Source: Candidatus Gastranaerophilales bacterium
Lineage (GTDB): Bacteria > Cyanobacteriota > Vampirovibrionia > Gastranaerophilales > Gastranaerophilaceae
Assembly (NCBI GenBank): GCA_944324475.1
Contig: CALUWK010000011.1
Location: forward strand, 1 to 46,152
Direction of reading: 5' to 3'
DNA length: 46,152 nt
The notes beneath the pieces were generated by a model, which saw only the letters and a program-made list of their open reading frames with translations, ran no database searches and was not told the DNA's origin. Position 1 is the stretch's first letter; each line of letters opens with the position of its first letter. A program made the translations under genes and the position numbers. Positions 25,501 to 33,295 of the stretch are shown piece by piece.

Positions 25501-26383
25501 CACCATTTTCTGATTTGGATATTGATATTTCAGGGGTGTTTTCTTCTCTTGATTTTGATGTAAATTCGTTAAATTTTTCAATAGCAGTATCTTCATCTTC
25601 GTAATATTCAACAAATGTATAAAATTGTTCTATAATATTGCCATTGCTTTCTTGATTGACTTTTCTTATGAATTCTTCTTTTAAAACCTCGTTTGTTGTT
25701 GCGTAGTCTCGATCGACAAAAGAACTAAGGGCTTTAATTGTATTGAAATGGCTATTGAATTCATTTTCAACCATTTCTCTTGTTATTCCAAGGTCAAATA
25801 AATCTTTAAGATAGTTATATGTATTATCAATAAAGCCTTCGGAGCTATTTTGATTCAAATATTGTGTGTATGCGTCACCAAAAATATTTTCTATTTGATT
25901 TATTGCTATTATTTGTTCGTAATCTTGTAAAGTCAAGTTGGTTCTTTGAGTGTATTTTTCTGCCATTTCATTTAATTGTTGAACGGATATATTTTCCAAT
26001 TCAATATTTAAAATTGCTTCTTGAATTTCTGTAGACGTTGCTTCTTCAATAAATTTTTCAAAATCATCACTTGTAAATTTTTCATCTTTGTTAAATTCTT
26101 TTAGATAGTTTATTTCATTGTAGTCTAATTTTCCGTCTTGGTTGGTGTCAAGAATTGTATAGATATCTTCAATGTTATATCCAGAATTTTGCAGTTGCTG
26201 GTTTAAAATTTGTATTGAAGTATCATCTGATTTATTTAAGCTTTCAATAGAATCTTCAAATATATTTGAGTCAAGCTCAATTTTTGTGTCAAAAATTTCT
26301 GTAGGCTTTTTTGTACCGTTTTGTAATCTTTTTAGTGCTTCAAATTGTTGCTCTTTTAAATTTTCAATATCAAATCCAGCCAT
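22538..26383 (-). CDS. giant EF-hand protein with C-terminal RelA/SpoT-like synthetase domain
   Basis: 1281 residues from the ATG at 26383, which follows an AAAGGTG ribosome site; there is no signal peptide. A canonical EF-hand calcium loop runs from D79 to E90 (DTNQDGKLDYNE), followed by a weaker second loop. About 400 polar helical residues come next. A glycine-rich hydrophobic region near residues 580-760 follows (for example IGLSFIFPPAGIGALVGAGI). Then comes a 30-residue tandem repeat linker (about 756-822). From about 920 the pattern is that of the RelA/SpoT (p)ppGpp synthetase fold: GRAKS (927-931), D963 in DSQGIRIVI, SGYTGAQFNV near 1135, and E1158 in TELQFRSS followed by ETEHIIYDI. 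D and E match the two catalytic acids. The layout, with the enzyme domain at the C-terminus and a small overlapping gene behind, suggests a polymorphic-toxin-like effector. Confidence 0.75.
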   Translation of the reverse strand: MAGFDIENLKEQQFEALKRLQNGTKKPTEIFDTKIELDSNIFEDSIESLNKSDDTSIQILNQQLQNSGYNIEDIYTILDTNQDGKLDYNEINYLKEFNKDEKFTSDDFEKFIEEATSTEIQEAILNIELENISVQQLNEMAEKYTQRTNLTLQDYEQIIAINQIENIFGDAYTQYLNQNSSEGFIDNTYNYLKDLFDLGITREMVENEFNSHFNTIKALSSFVDRDYATTNEVLKEEFIRKVNQESNGNIIEQFYTFVEYYEDEDTAIEKFNEFTSKSREENTPEISISKSENGELLINIGESEPQKLDDLIDFSSNPLLIFNYKLDEAKITDENYFNTTIGTDFNSTYKFLNGVEYNAENIEDFIQKNYLYTSANAGYYTAMELQNSLSEKSLEDTFEQFLILNDNDTQSAIEQFNNYYNSILNEEDTEGIITNQIGENSTIRSINARLNDEGEIEYVIGIEANNQNDYILDYLGEYTEKNGLREFIYNPSKLEDLSENQNNNEFIQYSNLSNTFENIFYQINQDVKLNNILTNRFEKSFEETNGLSLEEVYEQYFESYNLAIGDSELQNTLSNYINDMDSYADKLSMIISMGSIGLSFIFPPAGIGALVGAGIDNTIDGINILTNSKEDDWKSWLEETAYEAAMIAVGMGIGKASSQLGSKIKDLLLNKKISLKSASIMGTIVETGADVGLSIATDYITTGDINLSGNGLAGLLDIISGIRGYKAIASRYSSDVSIETTKPDAQDLTPAKDVAFESSQGIVETTDIQTTRPDTFDSSLASDISFESSQGIVETTDIQTTRPDTFDSSLASDISFESSAKATNIPDTYEYYARKTFNEALEKARKKGITITPEKLAAAEDIIARGATYEHTLELASELAQEHASGTYTLDTLEEIAKCFDIKINGDISKNSDGIYIAQSGTATISGRAKSVDSTFSKLKNKILEFKIDAPTSIAEARAAVGDSQGIRIVINESELTPDTLSKLNIEGLNTASDLDFMCRYLQGDTSNIPQDKITYFQGIENEVIGALAELQTQGFVDKLCESIINEDIIISEINNYSGANGIPYLSAGQVEQIQKAYEVLYQKIYNFTKKHPEISQYEIRVDSHGEEYLFDSISQSEFKSTIPTKSATITTNDSGIKKSGYTGAQFNVVNSYNQQTELQFRSSVLNKIAETEHIIYDIINDKETVSDPIYDDLKEVIEKIRNIDKLNKNSDLLNEFYSYYNEIYISGRKQELGINAEFPNVESYTGLSSNLSQEELYIMSLDGVMDLHTRVEKMKHENKK
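23927..24118 (-). repeat. 90-bp tandem direct repeat inside the giant gene
   Basis: Two identical 90-bp copies (23927-24016 and 24017-24106) plus the first 12 bases of a third. They encode 30-residue units around IVETTDIQTTRPDTFDSSLA. A diverged unit (IETTKPDAQDL) follows on the plus-strand right side. The perfect identity suggests a recent duplication, and copy number may vary or be mis-assembled. Confidence 0.9.
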
Positions 26384-26455
26384 ATACCACACCTTTTTTT
26401 ATGTTTTCGACATAATGTGTTTGGTACTTTAGCGATTTTTAAGAAATATTTACTT

Positions 26456-27076
26456 TTATGAATTTTTTAGATTTTTGAAATGGTGCCAAATATATATGCA
26501 ACCTAGAATTAAACATATAATTATAATTAGAGCATCAAATTTATGCCAAATGTGCTTTAGTGTTTGCGTGTTTTCTCCAAGTTTAACTCCAGCATATATT
26601 AACAAATAACTCCATATCAGTGAGCCAAAAAATGTAAAAGTAAAGAAAAATCTTTTTTTAGCTTTAAGTATTCCCGCAGGTAGCGATATAAAAGTTCTGA
26701 CAACAGGCAACATTCTGCATATAAAAAAAGACCAGTCGCCATATTTTTCAACCCATTTATCTGCAATTTCAAGGTCATGATGGGAAATTAGAAAATATTT
26801 TCCGTATTTTTCAATGAATTTTCTTCCGCCAAAATACCCTAGATAATATGATGGTATTGAACCTAATACGCAACCTATGGCGCCGTATAATGCGGCTGTA
26901 TGAATTGAAAAAGCACCTTTAGTTACCATATACCCAGCAAAAGGTAGTATTGCTTCGGATGGTAAAGGAATATTACAAGACTCTATAGCCATTAAAAGAG
27001 CTATACCCCAAGGTCCCATTTCTACTATAACATTTTGAATCCAATTAATAATTGTTGTTAATATTGTAGTGATCAT
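26456..27076 (-). CDS. DedA family membrane protein
   Basis: 206-residue integral membrane protein of the DedA/SNARE-associated family; some members flip undecaprenyl phosphate or phosphatidylethanolamine. Family motifs are ESCNIPLPSEAILPFAGYMV (E..xPxPSE..L), GAIGCVLGSIPSYYLGYFGGRKFIEKYGKY, and FFICRMLPVVRTFISLPAGILKAKKRFF (F-x-R-x-x-P-x-x-R). Four to five hydrophobic helices follow the expected layout. The start at ATG 27076 has an AAAGGAG ribosome site; the longer frame to 27136 does not. It follows the unknown 391-residue gene by 67 bp and may share its transcript. The exact lipid substrate is not known. Confidence 0.93.
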   Translation of the reverse strand: MITTILTTIINWIQNVIVEMGPWGIALLMAIESCNIPLPSEAILPFAGYMVTKGAFSIHTAALYGAIGCVLGSIPSYYLGYFGGRKFIEKYGKYFLISHHDLEIADKWVEKYGDWSFFICRMLPVVRTFISLPAGILKAKKRFFFTFTFFGSLIWSYLLIYAGVKLGENTQTLKHIWHKFDALIIIICLILGCIYIWHHFKNLKNS

Positions 27077-27143
27077 TTTTTCTCCTTTTCTTAATTCTAT
27101 ACTAATTGTTAATTTAAGACAAATTAAAATGGTCACTTATCAA

Positions 27144-28319
27144 TTATTCCATGAATTGCTGGAATAGTTTTATTTCATGTGGTTTCACAATTTTTTTTAT
27201 AATTTCAGTGTGGTCTGATTTGTTACCTTTGTGTTTATGGGTAAAATCAGGGTTATCTTTAAGATATTTTCGCTCTAGTCTCTTTTGATTTAAAGCAGGT
27301 AAACCAAAACCAAGGTATATTGTCTCAACTGCAAGAGCCATTGTTTTTAATATTGCAGTGAGTCTTTTTGCTTCTTTTACAAGAGTGTTGTCTTTGTCTT
27401 TAAAGAATTGAATTAGGATATTTTTTGTTCTTTGATCAAGCTGCTTATTTTTAAATGCTTCATAGCCTTCTTTTCTGATTGTTTCAAAGGTTTCTTTTAT
27501 TGCTCTTGCATTGTTTATTTGTTCTTGTACAGCTTCAGTTGTTGAACCGCCTTGATTTGCGGTTTCTATAGACATTTTAATGAGGCCTTTAGTTTTTTTG
27601 TCTCCTTCAAGAAGTACTTTTTGTTCTTGAATGATAGAATCCATAATCATATTAAAGACTTTGTTTCTGTCTCCACCTTGTGAAGGGAGCGAATCAATTA
27701 TTTTTTCTATTTCTTCAACTGAAGAATAGCCTGAATATTTCGAAATGAATTCATCATTATTAAGTGCAACAACCCCATTTGTAGGATGAATGGTGTCTAG
27801 AATATTTTTTCCTATTGTTTTTAATTTTTGAATAGGATGTTTTAAAAATTCACCGGATTTTTCTTTAAGTCCTTTTAATCCTTTTTCTGTACTATCGAAT
27901 ACTTTTTTGTATGGCTTATTTATCATTGGTAAGCCTTTTAGTTTTGTTGCTATGTTTGCAATTATAGAATTGGCAGATTTAAGCGCAAATAATATTATTA
28001 AAACTGTTTGACAATCTCTAAATAGAATTTCTTTTATTTCATCTTTTGTTGCTTCTTTGTTGTTTGGATTTCTTTTTGAGGCAGTCATTACTCTGGGTAT
28101 TATGACTGTTCCAACCATCAAAGTAGCGAGTGTTATGAAAGAATTATTTGCACCAGTGGGTTCAACTGCCCTTAAGAATTTTGAGATAAATTTGTCTTTA
28201 TTGGGAGTTTTGTTTAATGAGCTTGCTAGTTTATTTCCTACTGTTGTACAAATAGAATCTGCTTTTCTTGTAATGCTTTGAGCAAAGGAGTTTGAGGATA
28301 ATTTATTTAGCGCTATCAC
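27144..28319 (-). CDS. uncharacterised membrane-associated protein, paralogue family A
   Basis: 391 residues from a GTG at 28319, preceded by GAGG at the end of the upstream gene, which it overlaps by 17 bp. Two or three hydrophobic segments are seen: SFITLATLMVGTVIIP near residue 60, TVLIILFALKSANSIIANIA near 112, and AILKTMALAVETIYLGFGLP near 340. Between them is a long charged helical region with runs of Lys and Glu. Its C-terminus (GFGLPALNQKRLERKYLKDNP) resembles those of the neighbour at 28303 and the protein at 43374, pointing to one family. I recognise no known domain. The N-terminus (MIALNKLSSNSFAQSITRKAD) is polar, with no signal peptide. Confidence 0.75.
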   Translation of the reverse strand: MIALNKLSSNSFAQSITRKADSICTTVGNKLASSLNKTPNKDKFISKFLRAVEPTGANNSFITLATLMVGTVIIPRVMTASKRNPNNKEATKDEIKEILFRDCQTVLIILFALKSANSIIANIATKLKGLPMINKPYKKVFDSTEKGLKGLKEKSGEFLKHPIQKLKTIGKNILDTIHPTNGVVALNNDEFISKYSGYSSVEEIEKIIDSLPSQGGDRNKVFNMIMDSIIQEQKVLLEGDKKTKGLIKMSIETANQGGSTTEAVQEQINNARAIKETFETIRKEGYEAFKNKQLDQRTKNILIQFFKDKDNTLVKEAKRLTAILKTMALAVETIYLGFGLPALNQKRLERKYLKDNPDFTHKHKGNKSDHTEIIKKIVKPHEIKLFQQFME

Positions 28320-29352
28320 TTTTTACCTCATTTTCTTGTTTGTTTTTGTTTATTTCATTTTCTTGTTTATTTTTGTCTGCTTCTTTGTATATTGCAGTTG
28401 CATTTGGATTTATTCTGCCAGATGCTAAAGTGTATACTTTTGGTATAAAAGACATCAGTATGCCAGTAATTGCAAACATAGAAGCAAAAGTGAGAATGCG
28501 TTTTCCCATGAACGATGATTTAAATTTTGAGATATTATCTTGAGTAGCATTTATAATGCCATCTTTGCTATATCTTTTGGTGAAATCTTGTATATATGAG
28601 TTAATATATTCGATATAATTTTTAAAGCTGGTTGAACCTTGTTTACCTGATTCATTGATTGTATATTTGACTTGCGTGAAGTCTGTATTTTTATAATTTT
28701 CTTTTGTTCTTTTGATTATACTTTCAAAGACATTTTGGAGATTTTCCATAGCTGTTGCTATATTTGCCTTTGCAGTTTTTTTGCCTGTCTTTTTAAGCAA
28801 TTCTTTGTTGTTTAAGATATTTGCTTCATTTACGTATTTGTTTATTGCTTTTAATAATTCTTCTACATCTTCTGAATTAGCTTCTTTGGCAGATGTTTTG
28901 GTAATTAAATCTTTAATTACTGTTCTTAAGAAATCATCTTGACCTATAGAGTTTTTTGATTGAACTGCTTGTTTCATTAAGTATGATAAGTTTTCAATGT
29001 TTTCGATGTGAGTGTTTACGGTTTTACCTGATTTTTTAGCCATTGCCAAAACGGCAACAGGTGTTATGCACATTATTGGTCCGGTTAAAAATTCTCTAAT
29101 TGCTTCTTGCAATAGTGCTGGAACGTTGATTTTACCTGTGTATTTATATCCTGCCATTGCTCCTTTATATGTTCTTGGAAAATTTGTTCCAAACATATCT
29201 TCTACTGTGAATTGAAGCGCCCTTCCGCCATTATCAACAAATTGCCAAAAATTGACAAGACAATCAACCCCTCCTTTGAATGGTATGTTATTTTTGTAAT
29301 TAAGGCTTTTATTTTGTTTAATGTTAATATTGTTTGTGGCTGAAATTTTCAC
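28303..29352 (-). CDS. uncharacterised membrane-associated protein, paralogue family A, F-K-G motif
   Basis: 349 residues if started at the GTG at 29352, which follows AAAGGAGG by 10 nt; the longer frame to 29379 would read through that ribosome site. The polar Asn/Lys-rich N-terminus contains NNIPFKGGVD (about residues 21-30). Hydrophobic stretches lie near 80-110 (LTGPIMCITPVAVLAMA) and near the C-terminus (ILTFASMFAITGILMSFIP). The C-terminal module, a hydrophobic helix, then PK, then R-x-NP, matches the two relatives. The tail has a duplicated NKQENE unit (NKQENEINKNKQENEV). It overlaps the following gene by 17 bp. The function is unknown. Confidence 0.75.
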   Translation of the reverse strand: MKISATNNINIKQNKSLNYKNNIPFKGGVDCLVNFWQFVDNGGRALQFTVEDMFGTNFPRTYKGAMAGYKYTGKINVPALLQEAIREFLTGPIMCITPVAVLAMAKKSGKTVNTHIENIENLSYLMKQAVQSKNSIGQDDFLRTVIKDLITKTSAKEANSEDVEELLKAINKYVNEANILNNKELLKKTGKKTAKANIATAMENLQNVFESIIKRTKENYKNTDFTQVKYTINESGKQGSTSFKNYIEYINSYIQDFTKRYSKDGIINATQDNISKFKSSFMGKRILTFASMFAITGILMSFIPKVYTLASGRINPNATAIYKEADKNKQENEINKNKQENEVKSDSAK

Positions 29353-29652
29353 TAAGCCTTTTCCTCCTTTGGAACACAAATGGTTAAAAACATGTAAATA
29401 TATTTTTTTGACATTTTTTTAAAAAAAATTTTAATTTCTTAACAATAGAGAGTCGTTAATGCAGAAAGACAATAACATGTTGTATGAAAAAAGTAAATAG
29501 AAAATTAATTTTTATTAATAAAAATAACATATCCTACAAGCTAGTTTTAATTTTTTATATTTAAAATTATTATCGAAAATATGGTTAGCTTGAAAAAAAC
29601 TTTATATTTTATGTTTTTAAATTATATTTTTACTGTATTGTTTTTGGCAAAT
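29353..29652. other. intergenic region, no gene seen
   Basis: 300 bp of very AT-rich sequence upstream of the two family A genes and downstream of ribF. The only features noted are a Shine-Dalgarno sequence for the GTG at 29352 and a separated inverted repeat CAAGCTA / TAGCTTG (near 29538 and 29587). No convincing ORF, tRNA or terminator. Confidence 0.5.
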
Positions 29653-30576
29653 TTATTTCATTAATCTTGCCCATTTTTCAAATGCGCTATAATCTTTTTG
29701 GAGTTGAGTTTTTAGGACTCTAATGTTTCCAAAATTTTCTTCGTCCCTTACTTTTTTTACAAAAACAACATTTATAATTTTTCCGTATATATTTTCGCTA
29801 AAATCATATAAATGTGCTTCCAGTACTTCGTTTGAACCGTCTGTAAGTGTTGGTTTTGTTCCCCAAGAGATTAAAGCGGGGTTCATTTTGGATTCTGCCT
29901 GAACAAACCCGTAATATACGCCATAGGGTAGTTTTATCATGCTGTTTGGCCAAACAAGGTTTGCCGTAGGGTAACCTAGCATTGTTGCAGTTTTATCACC
30001 TTTTATGACAGAATTTCTTACTGAAAAATATCTTCCTAAAAGCGCATGCACTGCGTTTAAATGTCCGTATAAAATTCTTTTTCTGATTTCGGTTGAGCTC
30101 ACTTTTTCTTTGTCTTTATATTTGTACTCCGGAACAACGATACATTCATAATTGTAATTTGTTGAATAATCTTTTAAAAATTCTGGGTTTCCGCTTTTTT
30201 CTTTTCCAAATGTATGATTATAGCCTACAACTATAATTTCTGGTTCAAAATTTTTTACTATTATGTTTGTTAAATATTCGTGTGCATTTAAATCTTTGTA
30301 TTTTTCAAAATTTAATTCATAAAGATAATCTATCCCAAGTGAGCCCATTATTAATTCTTTATCTTTAAAACTTTGTATAGCGGGAATTTTTTCATTGCTG
30401 AAATAATTTGCCGGATTATCATCAAATGTTATGACGGCGGAAGGAACACCCTTTAATTTTGCTTGTTGAACCAATGTGGTTAATATTTTTTTGTGTCCTA
30501 TATGAATACCGTCAAAAAACCCCAATGCAAGGGCGAGCTTTTTTTTATCCTCGGTTATTTCATGAAAAATTTTCAT
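29653..30576 (-). CDS. ribF: bifunctional riboflavin kinase / FAD synthetase
   Basis: 307-residue bifunctional enzyme that makes FMN from riboflavin and then FAD. The N-terminal nucleotidylyltransferase domain has GFFDGIHIGHKKIL (GxFDGxHxGH), VVGYNHTFGKEKSGN and SSTEIRKRI. The C-terminal kinase domain has VIKGDKTATMLGYPTANLVWP (G-x-x-G-x-P-T-A-N) and GVYYGFVQAE. All key motifs are intact and the length is standard. It begins directly after the rel stop, so rel-ribF form an operon. It is one of the flavin sources for EtfAB encoded elsewhere in the window. Confidence 0.96.
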   Translation of the reverse strand: MKIFHEITEDKKKLALALGFFDGIHIGHKKILTTLVQQAKLKGVPSAVITFDDNPANYFSNEKIPAIQSFKDKELIMGSLGIDYLYELNFEKYKDLNAHEYLTNIIVKNFEPEIIVVGYNHTFGKEKSGNPEFLKDYSTNYNYECIVVPEYKYKDKEKVSSTEIRKRILYGHLNAVHALLGRYFSVRNSVIKGDKTATMLGYPTANLVWPNSMIKLPYGVYYGFVQAESKMNPALISWGTKPTLTDGSNEVLEAHLYDFSENIYGKIINVVFVKKVRDEENFGNIRVLKTQLQKDYSAFEKWARLMK

Positions 30577-32814
30577 TTAATTTTTTGTTTCCTTGTTCGT
30601 GTTATTTTTATGTTTTGTTTTTTTCTTTGAGCTTTTTGGCTGATTTAAATTTTCTTTTTGTTGAAGTCTTCGGACAGAATAAACATCATTTATTGATTGA
30701 ATTGCAAGTATAACTTTTTTGAGAGTTTCAATGTTGTCGAGTTCAAAACCAAGGTCAATTATTCCAAATTTTCTGCCTTTAAGGTATGTATTTGAGTATA
30801 TTATATTAATTCCCAAATCCCCTGTTTTCATAAGCACATCCCTTAAGATGCCAACTCTGTCAAGACATTCTATTCTAATGTGAGCCATATATGTTGATTT
30901 AGTGGTGTTTTCTGCCCATTGAATATCAATCATTCTTTCAGGTTCAATGTTGTATAAGCATTTGCAGTCTAGCCTGTGAACACTTACGCCTTTTGAACGT
31001 GTAACTACTCCTATGATGGGCTCACCAGGTATTGGTGAGCAACATTTTGCAAGTGACCATAAAAGACCTTCAAGTCCTATTATATCATTTTTTTTGGTTT
31101 TTGGTTTTCTTGTTTGCAGGTTTTGTCCTTGACTTGCTGCAAGTTCTTCATTGGTTTTTGGAGTTTCATATTTTTTGAGAGTATTTAGGACTTTATGGAT
31201 TGTGGTTTCGCCGTAGCCTATTGCCGCATATAGGTCTTCTGCTGATTTGTAATTCATTTCCTTTGCAGCTTTTTCAATGAGTCCCGCTTTTGAAAATTCA
31301 TCAAAACAGGCTTTTGTGAGTTCTATTTCAAGATTTGTTTTTCCAAGTTGTATATTATCTTCTCTGTTGAATTTTTTAAACCATTGTCTTATCTTTGAAC
31401 TAGCGTTTTTTGTTACGACAAAATTAAGCCAATCAATTTTTGGCATAAATTGTTTTGAAGTTAAAATTTCAACAATGTCGCCATTTTTTAATTTTGTATC
31501 AAGTTGAGCAATTCTACCGTTGATTAGGGCACCTACTGTTCTGTGACCAACTTCAGTGTGGATTCTGTATGCAAAATCAACAGGTGTTGAATTTTGCGGC
31601 AAGTCAAATACATCTCCGTTTGGAGTAAATACAAATACTTGGTTCGTGAATAAATCAAATTTAACACTTTCTACAAAATCTTTTGCGTCCGTTGAATCTT
31701 TGTCAAGTTCCATTACCTTTCTCATCCAAGAAAATTGCATATCTTGTTTATTATTTGCTTTAATGGAACCAGATTCCTTATATCTCCAATGTGCTGCAAC
31801 CCCATATTCTGCTACTTCATGCATTTTATGAGTTCTAATTTGAATTTCAACAGGTTTATTTTTAGCACCTATTACTGATGTGTGTAATGAGCGATATAAA
31901 TTTCCTTTTGGCATTGCAATGTAGTCTTTAAACCTTCCTGGAATTGGTTTAAAAAGTTGATGGATTATTCCTAATACTTGATAACACTCTGCTTCTGTAT
32001 CAACTATTACTCTTACTGCGGTAATATCATATAATTGGTCAAAAGTTACATTTAGGCGTTTCATTTTGTTGTAAATGCTATAGTAATGTTTTGCTCTGCC
32101 TTTTATTGTTGCTTTGATTTTATGTTTTTCAAGTTCTTTCTTTATTATTTCAATTAATGAGTTAACTGTTGAGTCTCTCATAGCTTTTGTTTCTGCTACA
32201 AGCTTTGCTATTTCATAATATTTTTCGGGGTATAAGTATCTTAAAGATAGGTCTTCAAGCTCTGCTTTTATTTTTCCCATCCCTAATCGGTTTGCAAGAG
32301 GTGCAAATATATCGAGCGTTTCTTGTGCAATTTTTTTTTGTTTTGTTGATGCCATAAAAGAAAGAGTGCGCATGTTATGAAGTCTGTCTGCAAGCTTTAA
32401 GATTACTATTCTAATGTCTTGAGCCATTGCGATGAACATTCTTCTAAAATTTTCTGCTTGGCGTTCTTCTTTTGATTTAAATTGATATTTTCCTAATTTT
32501 GTTACTCCTTGAACCAGATTAACAACATCTAAGCCAAATTTTTCTTGCATTTGTTCGGCTGTTGTTTCGGTATCTTCAAGGACATCATGTAAAAAAGCTG
32601 CAATTATAGTGTTTTTATCTAGCTTTAAGTCAACTAAAATTTTTGCAACTTCAACAGGATGCACTATGTACGGTTCTTGTGAAATTCGATATTGTCCGTT
32701 ATGAAGTTCCTTTGCCCAGTTATATGCAAGTTCGATTTGTTCAATATCTTCCTTGCTTCTCTTTTGTTTTATTAATTGTTCTTTAATTTCATCAAATTTT
32801 TCTTGATAATCCAT
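30577..32814 (-). CDS. rel: bifunctional (p)ppGpp synthetase/hydrolase
   Basis: 745-residue long RSH protein controlling the stringent response. Domains in order: HD hydrolase with AAFLHDVLEDTETT and LKLADRLHNMRTL (both active motifs intact); synthetase with GRAKHYYSIYNKM, AVRVIVDT, DYIAMPKGNLYRSLHTSV and VEIQIRTHKMHEVAEYGVAAHW; TGS (VFVFTPNGDVFDLPQNSTPVDFAYRIH); zinc-finger-like region with CCSPIPGEPIIG and CKC; and a C-terminal ACT domain. Intact motifs in both halves predict synthesis and hydrolysis. I choose ATG 32814 because TATAAT ends 6 nt before it; a TTG at 32829 is the longer alternative. It is followed at once by ribF. Confidence 0.96.
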   Translation of the reverse strand: MDYQEKFDEIKEQLIKQKRSKEDIEQIELAYNWAKELHNGQYRISQEPYIVHPVEVAKILVDLKLDKNTIIAAFLHDVLEDTETTAEQMQEKFGLDVVNLVQGVTKLGKYQFKSKEERQAENFRRMFIAMAQDIRIVILKLADRLHNMRTLSFMASTKQKKIAQETLDIFAPLANRLGMGKIKAELEDLSLRYLYPEKYYEIAKLVAETKAMRDSTVNSLIEIIKKELEKHKIKATIKGRAKHYYSIYNKMKRLNVTFDQLYDITAVRVIVDTEAECYQVLGIIHQLFKPIPGRFKDYIAMPKGNLYRSLHTSVIGAKNKPVEIQIRTHKMHEVAEYGVAAHWRYKESGSIKANNKQDMQFSWMRKVMELDKDSTDAKDFVESVKFDLFTNQVFVFTPNGDVFDLPQNSTPVDFAYRIHTEVGHRTVGALINGRIAQLDTKLKNGDIVEILTSKQFMPKIDWLNFVVTKNASSKIRQWFKKFNREDNIQLGKTNLEIELTKACFDEFSKAGLIEKAAKEMNYKSAEDLYAAIGYGETTIHKVLNTLKKYETPKTNEELAASQGQNLQTRKPKTKKNDIIGLEGLLWSLAKCCSPIPGEPIIGVVTRSKGVSVHRLDCKCLYNIEPERMIDIQWAENTTKSTYMAHIRIECLDRVGILRDVLMKTGDLGINIIYSNTYLKGRKFGIIDLGFELDNIETLKKVILAIQSINDVYSVRRLQQKENLNQPKSSKKKTKHKNNTNKETKN

Positions 32815-32820
32815 TTTTAC

Positions 32821-32826
32821 ATTATA
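32821..32826 (-). promoter_or_regulatory. -10 element of rel, leaderless spacing
   Basis: Minus-strand TATAAT followed by GTAAAA and the ATG at 32814. The 16-base string TATAATGTAAAAATGG is identical at the hemW start (4051-4036), where the spacing is also 6 nt. No -35 is obvious. Confidence 0.5.
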
Positions 32827-32884
32827 CAACTTATCTTGTTTTTAGTGTATATTATTTGTTGTATTTATTATTTGGTTGCTTGTT

Positions 32885-33157
32885 ATGGCGTTTAAGAGTT
32901 TTGACGAACTAAGAAATTTTATTTTTGAAAATAAGACTGCAAAGTTTAAAATCAAGGTTATTCCGTCTTCTAAAGATATTAATGCAGAGTTCACGAACGA
33001 ATTTATAAAAGTAAAAATTAGAGAAAAAGCTATAGAGGGTCGTGCAAATAAGGCTGTTATAGAATTTTTTTCAAATGCGTTAGATATTCCTAAGAGTAAA
33101 ATTTCTATTTCGTCTGGGCATAAAAGTTCTTTTAAGTTAATCGAAGTAAATTTATAG
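32885..33157 (+). CDS. DUF167 / YggU family protein
   Basis: 90-residue small alpha+beta protein of the YggU (DUF167) family. The family pattern is recognisable: FKIKVIPSSKDINAEFTNEFIKVKIREKAIEGRANKAVIEFFSNALDIPKSKISISSGHKSSFKLIEV, with the usual P-x-A-x-x-G-x-A-N-x-x-L region read here as REKAIEGRANKAVIEFF and the closing S-G-x-x-S-x-x-K. The biochemical role is unknown across bacteria. The ATG at 32885 is chosen over a TTG at 32876; no SD is present. It is divergent from rel with 70 bp between the starts. Confidence 0.9.
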   Translation: MAFKSFDELRNFIFENKTAKFKIKVIPSSKDINAEFTNEFIKVKIREKAIEGRANKAVIEFFSNALDIPKSKISISSGHKSSFKLIEVNL

Positions 33158-33214
33158 TCCATTTTCAAGTTTTTACATGTTTATGGAATTGTAAAGATAT
33201 GTTATAATTTTCTG

Positions 33215-33295
33215 ATGTTTGAGCATTTTTTTTATTTAGTGCACTTAAGAATATTGTTGAATAGTGAAAGGTTGAAATGGATTTTAATAATATAA
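33215..33295 (+). CDS. possible 26-codon upstream ORF overlapping the GGDEF/HD-GYP gene start
   Basis: An extended -10 (TGTTATAAT, hexamer 33203-33208) lies exactly 6 nt before ATG 33215, the same spacing as the leaderless starts elsewhere in the window. The ORF encodes a short hydrophobic/basic peptide (MFEHFFYLVHLRILL...). It runs out of frame past the downstream gene's ATG at 33277 and stops at 33295. It may only mark the transcript's 5' end, or it may regulate translation of the downstream gene. It is not known to make a stable product. Confidence 0.3.
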   Translation: MFEHFFYLVHLRILLNSERLKWILII

